The notes under the pieces were generated by a model. That model was not told where the DNA came from and made no database searches. It worked only from the letters and a program-made list of their open reading frames with translations. A stretch of DNA of 64,000 nucleotides, from contig NC_067208.1 in the NCBI RefSeq assembly GCF_026262505.1, positions 8,999,962-9,063,961 on the forward strand. The letters are read 5' to 3'. Made by a program: the position numbers and the translations under genes. Shown here piece by piece: positions 1-10,149 of the stretch. The first letter of the stretch is position 1; each line of letters starts with the position of its first letter. The DNA is from Trichomonas vaginalis G3. Lineage: Eukaryota; Parabasalia; Trichomonadida; Trichomonadidae.

Positions 1-1
1 A

Positions 2-3000
2 ACTGATGCAAACATCCAATGGACAGTTTTCTCTGAACTTATCAGTCTTGAACGAGATATCCCTCATTCAACTAAATTCAGTCAACTTTGTTCTAGTTTC
101 TTAGTTATCAATCCAAATCCTAAATTATTTAGTTCATTTATGGAATATGTTTTGAAACATCCTAAAGACACATTGATTTCTATCTTCATCACCACATTTT
201 ATGAAAGTAAATATACACCACCTATCTTCATCAAAAGCTTTGGTTTGTATTGGATCAATGAAATGATCGAAAGTGATAAATTTCCACAACATTTGTTTCC
301 TGTTTTTCTTTCTAGTTTGTTGCATCACGAATCATTTGAGGAAGTCAATCTTTGGATCCAATCATTACCATTGTCACATCCTATATTTCATTTAGAAAAA
401 CCATTGTTGTATCATATTGTTTTCGGTTCAAATTCATTACAATTACGTGTTCCTGCTCTTTTGCCACTTTTACCATCACCTAACCTTAAATTGTCACCTT
501 TTTCTATTTATGATGCATCTAAATCCGCCATGAGTGAATTTATCAGACATGGTGTTGATTTAGATGATAACAAATTGGTTTCAAAAATGGCAAACCGTTA
601 TTTGACATCTGATCAATTTTTATATTTATTGCATCATTCAAAAAAACTTACAAATTTTTGTGACATCACATCAGATCCATTTGAATTCTTTGAATTCTCT
701 CCTACATCACGAAACTCAGGATTCACAGTTTCATTTAATTTTACAGCAGTTTCATTTTGGATTAAAATAGAAAGTGAAGTGACCAATCAAATCAATATTT
801 TTACAACAGATTATTTGAAAATTTACATCAAAGACAAATACTTGTTTTTCCAGATAAATAACTCTAAAACAAAACTTGAAATCAAGAAGAAAAGTTGGGA
901 ATTGTTGAATCTTTTTCCAAACGAAGAATTTACAAAAATCAATTTAGAATTAAGTTCAAAAAAATGTTCATTAGACATTAAATTTCCATTTGTTCCTTTC
1001 ACAACAGCAACATTTGGAAGTTTCGATAATTTGACAAATACTCGATGGTTTTTGTCAACTGTCAAATTTTTTGAAAATTTGACACAATTTACAATATATC
1101 AAGGGACAGTTTCTTCAGAAAATAATCGACCAAATTTCATCAGTTCATACAAGAAAAATAACGAAATCTTGAAGAATGATTACAATATCAAAAATAACAC
1201 ATTAACCAAATGTGAAAATATCAGTATTTGTCATAGTTTTGTTGATCAATATTCCGATGATTATTTCTATAATTCACGTACAAATTCAGATCCAGAATTT
1301 TCAATTTTGTCACCTTTTTCATATATTCCAAACAAAGGTGATGGAGTTTTAAGTGTTCCTTATTTCGGATTCAGTTGGTTCTTCACAATAAAATACAATT
1401 TAGTTTGTGCTCTCGAAATCATCTTAAAAAGTGACAACAAACAAAAAATTACTGAAATTATTCAAGCGATAATTAACAGTTATTTGATCACAAACAACAT
1501 TCCAGATTTTTGGCTTGAAATGAAGATGATTATTAAAGAGAAAAGAGATGTTTTAGAAAAATCAGTTATAGAATATTTATTTGATTTATTTTTCTCATCC
1601 GTCGAAGATTTGTATTATTTTAATTACATTGCATTAGATATTGATATTTGGTACTTATTTGGAGAAATTATTTTAAAGAGTATTATGAAAAATCTGAAAG
1701 CTTCTAATTTCAAATTTTTGCCTAAAATGGAATATTTAGGCTCAATTTTATCAACATTGTTTATTACATTTAATAATGATATTTTGTATATGAAATATTT
1801 AATGAAGTTTGCTAATTTCTTTAATGATATTGTTTTGTATTCTCATTTATATCATTTGTTGCTTATTTCATCTGATCAAGTGAAAATTAATGTTTTGACA
1901 ATGCTTATTAATTATCACAAGAAACACAAAATGGATATATTAGCAGAAGTATTCACATTTAAGAATGTATTAGATTTACTTTCAGTTTCATATGTCGAAA
2001 TCACATCCAAATTGTTAGAATTGATTGTTTTCATTTCAAAAGGAAGGATGACATATGTTTCTCCATCTATTTCTTTTTCTCTTAGTTTGATGCAGTGTAT
2101 AACAGAACATTCAGTGTGGACTAAGTTACTTTCTATTGCAACAAATCAAATTGTTGATGATTTCGATACTTATCCTATTGTTAAATTTGAATCACAAAAA
2201 ATATATAATCCTAATGTTTTAATTACATTAGTTATCTTAATTTGTTGTTCATTATCGATTTTAACAATTGTTCATCATGAAAATAACTCAGAAGAAATCA
2301 TTAAATTCGAACGAGATTTGAAAGATGTTATTCGTGTTTTATCTTATTGTTCCAAGTTCGATAATAGTTACTTAAGTAATAACTCAATTTATAATTTATT
2401 GTTATTTTTCACACCTCTTATTTTTGATGCAACAAAATTGTTTAGTTCAAATCGATTTTCTGTTTTACATGATGATCATGAAGAAAAAATGAAAAATATT
2501 GATTTTTCTGATGTTTATACTATCTTTGACAGAATTGACATAATGAATGATGTTGAAGGAAGAATTCCACAATCAGAAGATGCAACACAATTAATTGTTT
2601 CTCCTTTCATTTCTTATTTGCTTCCTGTGATTTCTTTTTTCAGACCAGACATCAAATTTCCCATCGAAAACATCACTAAAATTCCAAAATTTTTGACTGA
2701 TCATGTCAATATGATCACAGATTTCTTCACAAGTTTCTTAGTTTCAGCAATTAATAATCCAACAAAGTTTACGACTATTTTTCGTGTCATTGTTTTCGAT
2801 AGTCCCATCAAGAACTTGGAAGGATATTCTGATTTCATTTCCAAATTCATTTGTTCATTATTAACGCGTCCACAAGTTATCAGTGCTCCTATTAAGTCAT
2901 TGAACTATTTATTCTCAACAGTTTGTATTGGTTTAGAAGAACATTCTATTGGTGACAAACCAGGTTTATTGATTAGTAGTTGTTTAACAATGATGAAAGC

Positions 3001-6000
3001 AATATTTTCTGTTAAAACGAAAGACACGAAACAATTAGTTATTTGTTTGCGACATATCATTTCTAGTATGTTTTCTAATTGTACAGTTGATGAGATTTTA
3101 GGTGTATTTGAGATTTTACATTCCATGAAAGACTTTGTTACGCAAATCAATTTGTTTGATGATATCAGTTTCACATCAGGATTCTTGATTTGTTCTACAA
3201 ATATCAATGCAGTTAATGACAAACGATTTATTGTTTTTTACAATCATTTCATTGATCAAATCATTTTTCATGATAAATTCCAACACAGTTGGGAGAAAAG
3301 TTTTGATTCTGTTTCACTTTTGAATTTGAACAAATATGTTCAAGGAATATTAAATTACGTGAACAAAGGCGGTCTTTCATTCAGTGATTGGATTCGAGAT
3401 AATAATGATATCTACATCCAAACAACGAAAGTTTTAGAACAGAAACACAGAGAATTTAATGAACCAAGAGAAGGAATCGAAAACATTTCAACAGAGAATA
3501 TTGATGAACATTTCTTCGCATTACGAATTTGTTCAATGACTGATTCTATGAACAAAAGATTTGTTCGGTTGAAAACTACTATAAACAGAGAACAAAATAT
3601 CATTCAAACATTAGTTTCATACCAAAAATGTTTCATGCATAAACACAATGAAATGACAACATATAATTATTTCGTTAACAACGAAATTTGTTTCATGCAA
3701 AACAACATTTTTGAGAAATCATTCAGAATTTCTCCTTTAACATTACCAATGATGACTCCGAAACTATTGATCCCTTCTCCATTCGAAATTCCTAAAGTTG
3801 AAGATCATAATATTGTCTATCAAACTCAAAATGATACAAAAACTATCTTCAAACACAATGATTTTGTTGATTTGTTCTTTCGAGAATCTACAATATTTTT
3901 CTCTAAAACAGGAATGAATATCTTTCCTACATCATATTCCAGTTTTATTAATGACAATAAGATTATTTATCGGTCATTTGTTGATGTTGTTGAGATCATG
4001 TATGGCAGTATTCTTGAAACATTTAATGCTTTATTCATGAAATACAGTGAAGGCATCAAATCAGTTGTTTTTGAGTTCAAAGATGTTTTTTGTGTTTTAA
4101 TTGGCTGTGAAAAGAAAAGTGAAAATGAAATTGAAATTGATTCTAATTCATATAGTCAACTTGTTCATGAAAACTTTATTGAGATGTCAACACTTGGTTT
4201 GTTTGGTCATACAACATTGTTTTGTGGTCATCCAGTTCTCATCATTCCATATGAGTCCATCATTTTCACAACACAACATTACTATGCACATCGAAAAAAT
4301 TCTGTTCGAATCAACACATATGAGAGTGGAGAAATCATATTGATTCCATATCCTGTTACATCATGTTTACCAACACAGTTCACTAAAATGATTGAAGTTA
4401 CAAACAAAATGAATGACAACATTATTCATACATTATCAATTGAACGAGCTCAATCTCTTTGGACGAATCATAAGATGAGTAATTATGAATATTTGTTGTT
4501 TATTAACTCATCTAGTGGTCGTTCATTCAGTGATTTGAGTCAATACCCAGTTTTCCCATGGATCATCTCAGATTACGAATCAGAAGAAATTCCAACGAAA
4601 ATTCGTGATTTGTCTAAACCTATGGGTCAATTAGATGAAACACGAAGTCAACTATATGATTCATTCTTTGATAGTCAGAAGACACATTTCTACACAGCAC
4701 TTTATTCAATGTCATCATGTGTTCACTATTATCTTGTTCGACAAATTCCATTCACATATTTCGAATGGGATTTGCATGAAGGATGGGATGAAGTTGATCG
4801 AATGTTCAATGATATCTGCACATCATTCTATAGTTGCAGTCGAGAAGACACAAATGATTTACGAGAACTTATTCCAGAGTTCTTCTGCCTCAGTGATCTT
4901 TTTAATGACATCAACATATTAAATCTGAAAGATGTCATTCTTCCTAAATATTGCAAGAACTCATTCTCATTTGTTTCTCTCAATCAATCATTTCTTGAGA
5001 AAAGCAACATCGAAGAATGGATCGACTTAATCTTCGGATGTGACCAACAAGGACAGAACTCAATTGTTAAGAAGAATCTTTTCAATCCAGTATTCTACCA
5101 CAACTATCAACTTGGCGAAGAAGAAACGATCGAATCTCTTATCATCAGACTTTCTAACTGGGGTCAATGTCCATCACAAATCTTCAAGAAGAAACATCCA
5201 TCTCGAAACAAACAAATAAATGACACAGACTCTGATGATACAAGTAATAGTTATAATAATTCTAATGATATTAATAATAACACAAACAAAGAGAGTGACA
5301 ATTTCAATTCTAATAATGAAAATGAAAATGATAATCAAAATGATATTGATTCTTTGTTGAATGATCATAATAATTGTTATTTCATTCATAACAATGAAAA
5401 CATTTTTTGTCATATTGACATCAAGAAAGGATGTTTTGAATCAAATCAATTCCATTTTTGTTCATATGACAATCATTTCAGTTTCTCAAGATCAATTCGA
5501 AGTTCACAGAATGGAATTTTCTTTGTTATTGACTTTTCATTTGGTCTGAGTCAAGTCTTCAGAATTACAAACATAGAAAACAAAGAGAAATCTATTGTAG
5601 AGATCGGTCGACCTTTCGAAACATATAATCATTCCCGAACATCGATCAATGGTCAAGACATGATTTGCAGCAGTGTATTTCCTAATCAAAAAGATATACA
5701 AAATAGTTTGGTTGTTTTATGGGACTTCGTTCGTGGTGTTATTCACAGGAGAATCGAATTCGAAAGTTCTGTTGTTGACACAGGATTCGATGATTATAAG
5801 TCTCTGCTATATGTTCTTACTAAGAATGAACTTCATATTTTCAGTGATAATTGTAATTTCCTTTGTAAGATCAGTCTTGAGAAACAAGGTCTTTGTCTTG
5901 AAGTTCCTAAACTGATGTCATTCGACGAAGTTCGTCTTGTATTCGTTGGATCTTCTTCTGGTGATGTTTACGTGTTCAATTTCGATCCTGTTAATATTTC

Positions 6001-6145
6001 GATAAGTCACATAATGACATTCAAACAGAACGGACCACCCATAAGAGAAATAATTTTCATGAGAAATTCCATGTCATTATTCGCTAAAGATGAATCTGGT
6101 AAGATATCAACTCTCAAAAATTCAATTTTATTCAACATGAAATAG
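2..6145 (+). CDS. Giant BEACH-domain / WD40 protein (5' part off the window)
   Basis: The frame is open from base 2, so the first in-window ATG (140) is probably internal and the gene begins upstream. BEACH proteins (LYST/neurobeachin/LvsA type) act in vesicle fusion, lysosome size control and membrane traffic. Numbering from the ATG at 140: a jelly-roll or lectin-like segment near residues 190-330, a long helical middle, a PH-like part near 1300-1420, then a BEACH domain from about 1435 to 1690 with the family signatures YEYLLFINSSSGRSF, QYPVFPWI, RDLSKPMG and FTYFEWDLHEGWDE. An Asn/Asp-rich linker (about 1690-1745) leads to C-terminal WD40-like repeats containing a VVLWDF strand. This order is the classical one. 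Uncertain: the exact PH boundary and the number of WD40 blades. Confidence 0.92.
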   Translation, partial: TDANIQWTVFSELISLERDIPHSTKFSQLCSSFLVINPNPKLFSSFMEYVLKHPKDTLISIFITTFYESKYTPPIFIKSFGLYWINEMIESDKFPQHLFPVFLSSLLHHESFEEVNLWIQSLPLSHPIFHLEKPLLYHIVFGSNSLQLRVPALLPLLPSPNLKLSPFSIYDASKSAMSEFIRHGVDLDDNKLVSKMANRYLTSDQFLYLLHHSKKLTNFCDITSDPFEFFEFSPTSRNSGFTVSFNFTAVSFWIKIESEVTNQINIFTTDYLKIYIKDKYLFFQINNSKTKLEIKKKSWELLNLFPNEEFTKINLELSSKKCSLDIKFPFVPFTTATFGSFDNLTNTRWFLSTVKFFENLTQFTIYQGTVSSENNRPNFISSYKKNNEILKNDYNIKNNTLTKCENISICHSFVDQYSDDYFYNSRTNSDPEFSILSPFSYIPNKGDGVLSVPYFGFSWFFTIKYNLVCALEIILKSDNKQKITEIIQAIINSYLITNNIPDFWLEMKMIIKEKRDVLEKSVIEYLFDLFFSSVEDLYYFNYIALDIDIWYLFGEIILKSIMKNLKASNFKFLPKMEYLGSILSTLFITFNNDILYMKYLMKFANFFNDIVLYSHLYHLLLISSDQVKINVLTMLINYHKKHKMDILAEVFTFKNVLDLLSVSYVEITSKLLELIVFISKGRMTYVSPSISFSLSLMQCITEHSVWTKLLSIATNQIVDDFDTYPIVKFESQKIYNPNVLITLVILICCSLSILTIVHHENNSEEIIKFERDLKDVIRVLSYCSKFDNSYLSNNSIYNLLLFFTPLIFDATKLFSSNRFSVLHDDHEEKMKNIDFSDVYTIFDRIDIMNDVEGRIPQSEDATQLIVSPFISYLLPVISFFRPDIKFPIENITKIPKFLTDHVNMITDFFTSFLVSAINNPTKFTTIFRVIVFDSPIKNLEGYSDFISKFICSLLTRPQVISAPIKSLNYLFSTVCIGLEEHSIGDKPGLLISSCLTMMKAIFSVKTKDTKQLVICLRHIISSMFSNCTVDEILGVFEILHSMKDFVTQINLFDDISFTSGFLICSTNINAVNDKRFIVFYNHFIDQIIFHDKFQHSWEKSFDSVSLLNLNKYVQGILNYVNKGGLSFSDWIRDNNDIYIQTTKVLEQKHREFNEPREGIENISTENIDEHFFALRICSMTDSMNKRFVRLKTTINREQNIIQTLVSYQKCFMHKHNEMTTYNYFVNNEICFMQNNIFEKSFRISPLTLPMMTPKLLIPSPFEIPKVEDHNIVYQTQNDTKTIFKHNDFVDLFFRESTIFFSKTGMNIFPTSYSSFINDNKIIYRSFVDVVEIMYGSILETFNALFMKYSEGIKSVVFEFKDVFCVLIGCEKKSENEIEIDSNSYSQLVHENFIEMSTLGLFGHTTLFCGHPVLIIPYESIIFTTQHYYAHRKNSVRINTYESGEIILIPYPVTSCLPTQFTKMIEVTNKMNDNIIHTLSIERAQSLWTNHKMSNYEYLLFINSSSGRSFSDLSQYPVFPWIISDYESEEIPTKIRDLSKPMGQLDETRSQLYDSFFDSQKTHFYTALYSMSSCVHYYLVRQIPFTYFEWDLHEGWDEVDRMFNDICTSFYSCSREDTNDLRELIPEFFCLSDLFNDINILNLKDVILPKYCKNSFSFVSLNQSFLEKSNIEEWIDLIFGCDQQGQNSIVKKNLFNPVFYHNYQLGEEETIESLIIRLSNWGQCPSQIFKKKHPSRNKQINDTDSDDTSNSYNNSNDINNNTNKESDNFNSNNENENDNQNDIDSLLNDHNNCYFIHNNENIFCHIDIKKGCFESNQFHFCSYDNHFSFSRSIRSSQNGIFFVIDFSFGLSQVFRITNIENKEKSIVEIGRPFETYNHSRTSINGQDMICSSVFPNQKDIQNSLVVLWDFVRGVIHRRIEFESSVVDTGFDDYKSLLYVLTKNELHIFSDNCNFLCKISLEKQGLCLEVPKLMSFDEVRLVFVGSSSGDVYVFNFDPVNISISHIMTFKQNGPPIREIIFMRNSMSLFAKDESGKISTLKNSILFNMK

Positions 6146-6148
6146 AAA

Positions 6149-6152
6149 TAAA
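6149..6152 (+). terminator. TAAA poly(A) signal of the BEACH gene
   Basis: TAAA lies 3 nt behind the TAG stop and is followed by an A/T-rich stretch. In Trichomonas the cleavage signal is UAAA, often overlapping or just after the stop. Seen in sequence; function inferred. Confidence 0.4.
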
Positions 6153-6217
6153 AATATTTGTTATCTATCTTTTTATAAATCAAATTTTATTTAATTTTTT
6201 TATGACACCAATTCTAG

Positions 6218-6355
6218 TAAGTTTATTGTACCACAAAATGATGTTTTATTATCATTTAATGCACTGTTTTTGATATCGTCAATATCATTTTATTTGTCTT
6301 GTGCTTCATTTTCGCTTTCCAATGCTTTGTATTATCTAATTCGATTAATTAGTCC
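6218..6355 (-). pseudogene. Relic of the 3' end of a beta-helix surface-protein gene
   Basis: The plus strand here aligns by eye over about 135 bp with 10165-10300, the 3' end of the beta-helix-like gene at 10150-11347. Shared blocks include AATGATGTTTTAT, CATTTAATGCA and TTTGTAT. No open frame remains and substitutions are many. It is best read as a decayed paralogue fragment on the minus strand. Confidence 0.5.
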
Positions 6356-6864
6356 ATTTTGTTAATAAAAAGTAGTTCCAATCCATTGCTTGGAAAAATT
6401 AAAAAAAGGTTGGACTACTTTTAAATAGCATAATAAATGAATCGCCTGTAATTTTCATTGAAAAAATTGATAACAATTTTATCGTTTATTGACAAACCTA
6501 TAAAATTACTGGAAAGGAAACGTTGAATACATGCATTTCTCTTTTACCACATTCATATGATCAAAATATTTGATTGTTATTTTGATATTTTATTGCAATT
6601 TGAATTTAAAAGTCATTTTAACAACAAATGAAATATAAATTCTTCATCTCGATAACACAAAACATATGTATCTCTTATCTAAATAAAATTACATTCTTTT
6701 CAAATGCATAATTTCACAAATTAACTTTTTTCCAAATAGATACAATCCAATATAGAAACAATAAACTTTTATATATTGATATATTGTTATTTTCATAAAC
6801 AATTCATGGGGAAGTGAAGTTACAAATTTCTAACCATTATTGTATGTAGAAAAAGGAATATATA
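6356..6864. other. Intergenic AT-rich DNA, nothing recognised
   Basis: I see no long open frame, RNA gene or repeat in this 0.5 kb between the gene relic and the first small inverted-repeat element. Confidence 0.5.
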
Positions 6865-7078
6865 AAAATTGAATGGTATTCTGAAAAATTGATTATGACC
6901 ATGGCCACGCCATAGAAATATTGCTCTAATTTACAGGTATATTATAATCTGATTTCTCCCGACTTTGGTTGTTTTTGGACTTTTTCAGATGCGAATATAA
7001 ATCAAGGTTGGTTATACATATTTGACTAATATTTTATTCAATACTTCTCAAAAGTGCAAAAGAATACCATTCAATTTT
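6865..7078. mobile_element. Small inverted-repeat element (MITE-like), 214 bp
   Basis: AAAATTGAATGGTATTCT at 6865-6882 is a perfect 18-bp inverted copy of 7061-7078, enclosing 178 bp without coding potential. The layout fits a MITE or foldback element. No clear target duplication was seen, so transposition is inference. Confidence 0.4.
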
Positions 7079-7087
7079 GAAGCGTTC

Positions 7088-8189
7088 TTAAGGGTCCACT
7101 GTAAAAATTGAAAGTCTCTCAAAATTGAGAGGCGATTTGCAAATAATTGTTATCGTCATTTTTCGAAATCCACTTTTCCTAGTGTTCTGATTAATATTTT
7201 GTGAATGTAACAATAAAGTATATGTTTTAGTAAGATGATAATACATTCTATCACTTCAAATCACATAAAAATTGCAAAATCAGCGAGTTTTATAAGAACA
7301 TGATTTTTTTCGAATTTTTTCGCTTCTGGATGCGTGTTTTGAAAAATAGATATTTTCGAATTTTGATTTTAATTTAAGTATAAATTTTATGTTAGGAATT
7401 TTTTTGACCTATTTCCAATCATTAATTCCTAAGTTTTTCTAGGAATTTAATTGAGAAGAAATTAGGAAATTCGCTTTAATGCCATTACATCCTAATATTG
7501 TGATGCATGTAGTTTATATTTATTGAGGCTAATGCCGGAATATCGTGCATTTTATAAAAAATTCAAAGAATTGACAATTGGATAGCACAAATTTAATTCT
7601 CTAGACAAAGTATTATTGTTTATATATTCAAAGCATTATCCTTCATTTTGAAATGTTGGCCAAAAATTTTCGTGTTATTTTTTGTGTTTCAGCATAAATT
7701 ATGTATTGACTTATGAAAGATAAGCATTTTATTCATTATCATAAAGATATACCAAAACAAATTGATAAAATTTAAAAAAATGTGTATTTTAGTGGGTATT
7801 ATTCTGGCCAATGCCCATTTTTAAACGATTTAATATTGACCATATCAATAGCCGACTCAATGTAAAAATTTAGATATCATTTTTTTCATTATTCAAACTT
7901 TGATAAATTTTAGTATAATGAATGATTTTGTTTCGTGTATGATACAGAAATGAAAAGCTTGATTAATATCATTTTGCATTTTTTCAAGAATGTTAGAGTA
8001 CATCTACATTAAAAAATCGGATTCGAATTGCGATACTGCATCAAATTGTTGCACATCTGATAAGGATCTCAAAAGAGTAAAGTTAATTTTTTTGTGTTTT
8101 TTTAAGTTTTGGGCCTTAGTAAAACACCATCTCGAGCAATATTTTTGGGACGACGATAGGCCTTATTTGGCCTTACAATGGACCCTTAA
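7088..8189. mobile_element. 1.1-kb element with TTAAGGGTCC inverted ends
   Basis: TTAAGGGTCCACTGTAA at 7088-7104 is mirrored by TTACAATGGACCCTTAA at 8173-8189 (16 of 17 match). TTAA stands at both outer ends, as in elements that target TTAA. Inside is AT-rich DNA with no convincing transposase; the 76-codon frame near 7990-8220 resembles nothing I know. Probably a non-autonomous DNA transposon. Its right end is about 160 bp upstream of the next gene's initiator, so it may carry upstream regulatory sequence. Confidence 0.4.
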
Positions 8190-8350
8190 AAAATTATATA
8201 GATGTAAACAAAATCTGTGATTTTATCAAAAATTCATTCAAGAATTCATATCAAAAACACTTTTTATAGTGGGAGAATTGAAATTCTTACTCAATTTATG
8301 AAATCTGATGAAAATTCTGATTTATTGTCCGAAACAATATCAATTTCAGT

Positions 8351-8357
8351 TCATTTA
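8351..8357 (+). promoter_or_regulatory. Initiator (Inr) TCATTTA
   Basis: TTCATTTA fits the trichomonad initiator TCA(+1)YW, with the presumed +1 A at 8353, 8 nt before the ATG at 8361. Leaders of 5-20 nt are normal in this lineage. This decides the start over the ATGs at 8217 and 8299. Confidence 0.55.
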
Positions 8358-8360
8358 ACA

Positions 8361-10118
8361 ATGCTAAGTGCATGTCTTGCATGCTTAACTTCAAGCCTTT
8401 GGATAGAGAGAACTGGCTCAAATTCTTTTGTTATTAAGGGCAAGAATAAAGCAAACTCAAAGGTTTTTGATTTTACTAAAGCTACATACGCAAAAGTAAA
8501 GAAAGAAAATGGAGATATTGTAGATGTCAATGAAGTTCCAAATCTTAACTGCAAGTTTGAATTCGAAAATCATGAACATTATATAGTTGGAAAATATTAT
8601 CTCACAAATACAGCAGATAAGAGAGCAAAGTTTGATTTTTCTCATGGTATCGAATTCAATCCATCTATATTAGACGGAGAATTGAGTGCTTCATACTATG
8701 AAAACTATGGCGTCGCAATATATTTTTATCTCTTACCTGATTATGGCGATTATGTCACAATGACATGGGTATCAATGAGCCATCCAGAAGTAACTGATAT
8801 AAATTTGTTTCACTATAATGATAAGGGCGATAAAATCTTTTTTGAAGGAAATAGTATGTACAATGAACAATGGTTTTATTCTTTATGGTTTGCCAATTCA
8901 TGGATTGATCTCTGGATTGAACCTCATCAAACAATAATGAAGTCATTTGTGATATACGATGATTTCTATGATACTCCTAGATTTAAACTAGATACAACTC
9001 TTATCAAAGAAGAGATTGCAAGTGATGAAAAGATCCACCTCAAAGGTAGATTCTGGCATAAAGTAGAAGGTAGAGATATCAAAGGAAGATACGAAATTAT
9101 TAATAAGAAAGATGGTTCAATTGCACAGAAGCTGAGTTTAGGAGAAATGAAAACAACTACTAGCGACTATACTGTAGCATTTGATATTTATACCGATCCT
9201 TTACCAATTGGTGAATATACAATCAAAGTAATTGCATCATATATAACTTATGATTCAATCTATGATATTGATTTTAAAGTATATCAGGGAAATGAAAGAC
9301 CGAAAGTTTTATTAACAAAACCAGATTCAAAATATTATGTTCCAAACTCAGATGTTGAATTCAATGCAATGGTGTATGATCCCGATGCTCAAGATAAAAA
9401 TCTTAATGTGAAGATATTCCTTGGTGATAAAGAAGTATATTCACAAGATAATGTTGTCAATAATAAGGATCAAAAGAAATTCAGTTTCACAGTTCCTGTT
9501 GGAACAAAACCAGGCGTTTATGTTGTCAAACTCGTTGCAAATGATGGAAAAGATGATGGATACGACAAATTCGAAGTAGTTATCCAAGATGATTTCGATA
9601 CAATGATAACATTCATTCGAGATGAATCCAAGAACTCATACAAACGAGGCGAAGTCATCAACTTCACATCCGAAGTCTTAGATAAAGATATCGCAATAGA
9701 TAAACAATTCAAGGTGACAGCCTTTTACAATGATGAACTCAAAATATCAATGATGTATGAGAACACAAATGGAGTTATCCGAATCCCAATGACAATAACT
9801 GTTCCACAAAATGAGACTAGGGATTCTGCTCATATTGTTGTGAAAGCAGAAGGACGTAGTACTGCAGAAGGAAGTTTTTCTGTAAACATTGAAGATGCTG
9901 TAAAATCAGATGAAGCAAACGGAAAATTACCAAATAAAGATAAGAAGAAAAAGACAATTTTAATTTCTGTATTGTCTGTTTTGGCAGTTTTGTTAGTAAT
10001 AACTGCCATCATTATATTTATCCTGTTGGGAAGAAATAAAGGCGACAGTAAATCTGGAAGCTATCATCATCCCAGTGGAGATGGTGGATTCTCTGAGGAG
10101 AATGTTAATGAGAATTAA
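8361..10118 (+). CDS. Single-pass surface protein with cadherin/Ig-like domains
   Basis: 585 residues from the initiator-supported start. The N-terminus (MLSACLACLTSSLW) may be a short signal peptide. The ectodomain is beta-rich; around residues 310-420 it contains VYDPDAQDKNLNV, GDKEVYSQ and VVKLVANDGK, typical of cadherin-like or Ig-like repeats, and a further repeat follows to about 520. One transmembrane helix lies at about 532-557 behind a Lys-rich KDKKKKT stretch. The cytoplasmic tail is about 27 residues, acidic and Gly/Ser-rich. Trichomonads have such type I proteins in adhesion and aggregation; that role is inference. The N-terminal 300 residues match no domain I can name. Confidence 0.75.
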   Translation: MLSACLACLTSSLWIERTGSNSFVIKGKNKANSKVFDFTKATYAKVKKENGDIVDVNEVPNLNCKFEFENHEHYIVGKYYLTNTADKRAKFDFSHGIEFNPSILDGELSASYYENYGVAIYFYLLPDYGDYVTMTWVSMSHPEVTDINLFHYNDKGDKIFFEGNSMYNEQWFYSLWFANSWIDLWIEPHQTIMKSFVIYDDFYDTPRFKLDTTLIKEEIASDEKIHLKGRFWHKVEGRDIKGRYEIINKKDGSIAQKLSLGEMKTTTSDYTVAFDIYTDPLPIGEYTIKVIASYITYDSIYDIDFKVYQGNERPKVLLTKPDSKYYVPNSDVEFNAMVYDPDAQDKNLNVKIFLGDKEVYSQDNVVNNKDQKKFSFTVPVGTKPGVYVVKLVANDGKDDGYDKFEVVIQDDFDTMITFIRDESKNSYKRGEVINFTSEVLDKDIAIDKQFKVTAFYNDELKISMMYENTNGVIRIPMTITVPQNETRDSAHIVVKAEGRSTAEGSFSVNIEDAVKSDEANGKLPNKDKKKKTILISVLSVLAVLLVITAIIIFILLGRNKGDSKSGSYHHPSGDGGFSEENVNEN

Positions 10119-10149
10119 TATTAAATATATAGTAATAAAAAATATTTAT

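Noticed and set aside
134-6100. Short frames on either strand within the BEACH gene
   Set aside because: They lie inside a 2000-codon gene with clear domains and have no features of their own.
7990-8220. 76-codon frame upstream of the surface-protein gene
   Set aside because: It spans the right end of the TTAA element, has no initiator and no domain.
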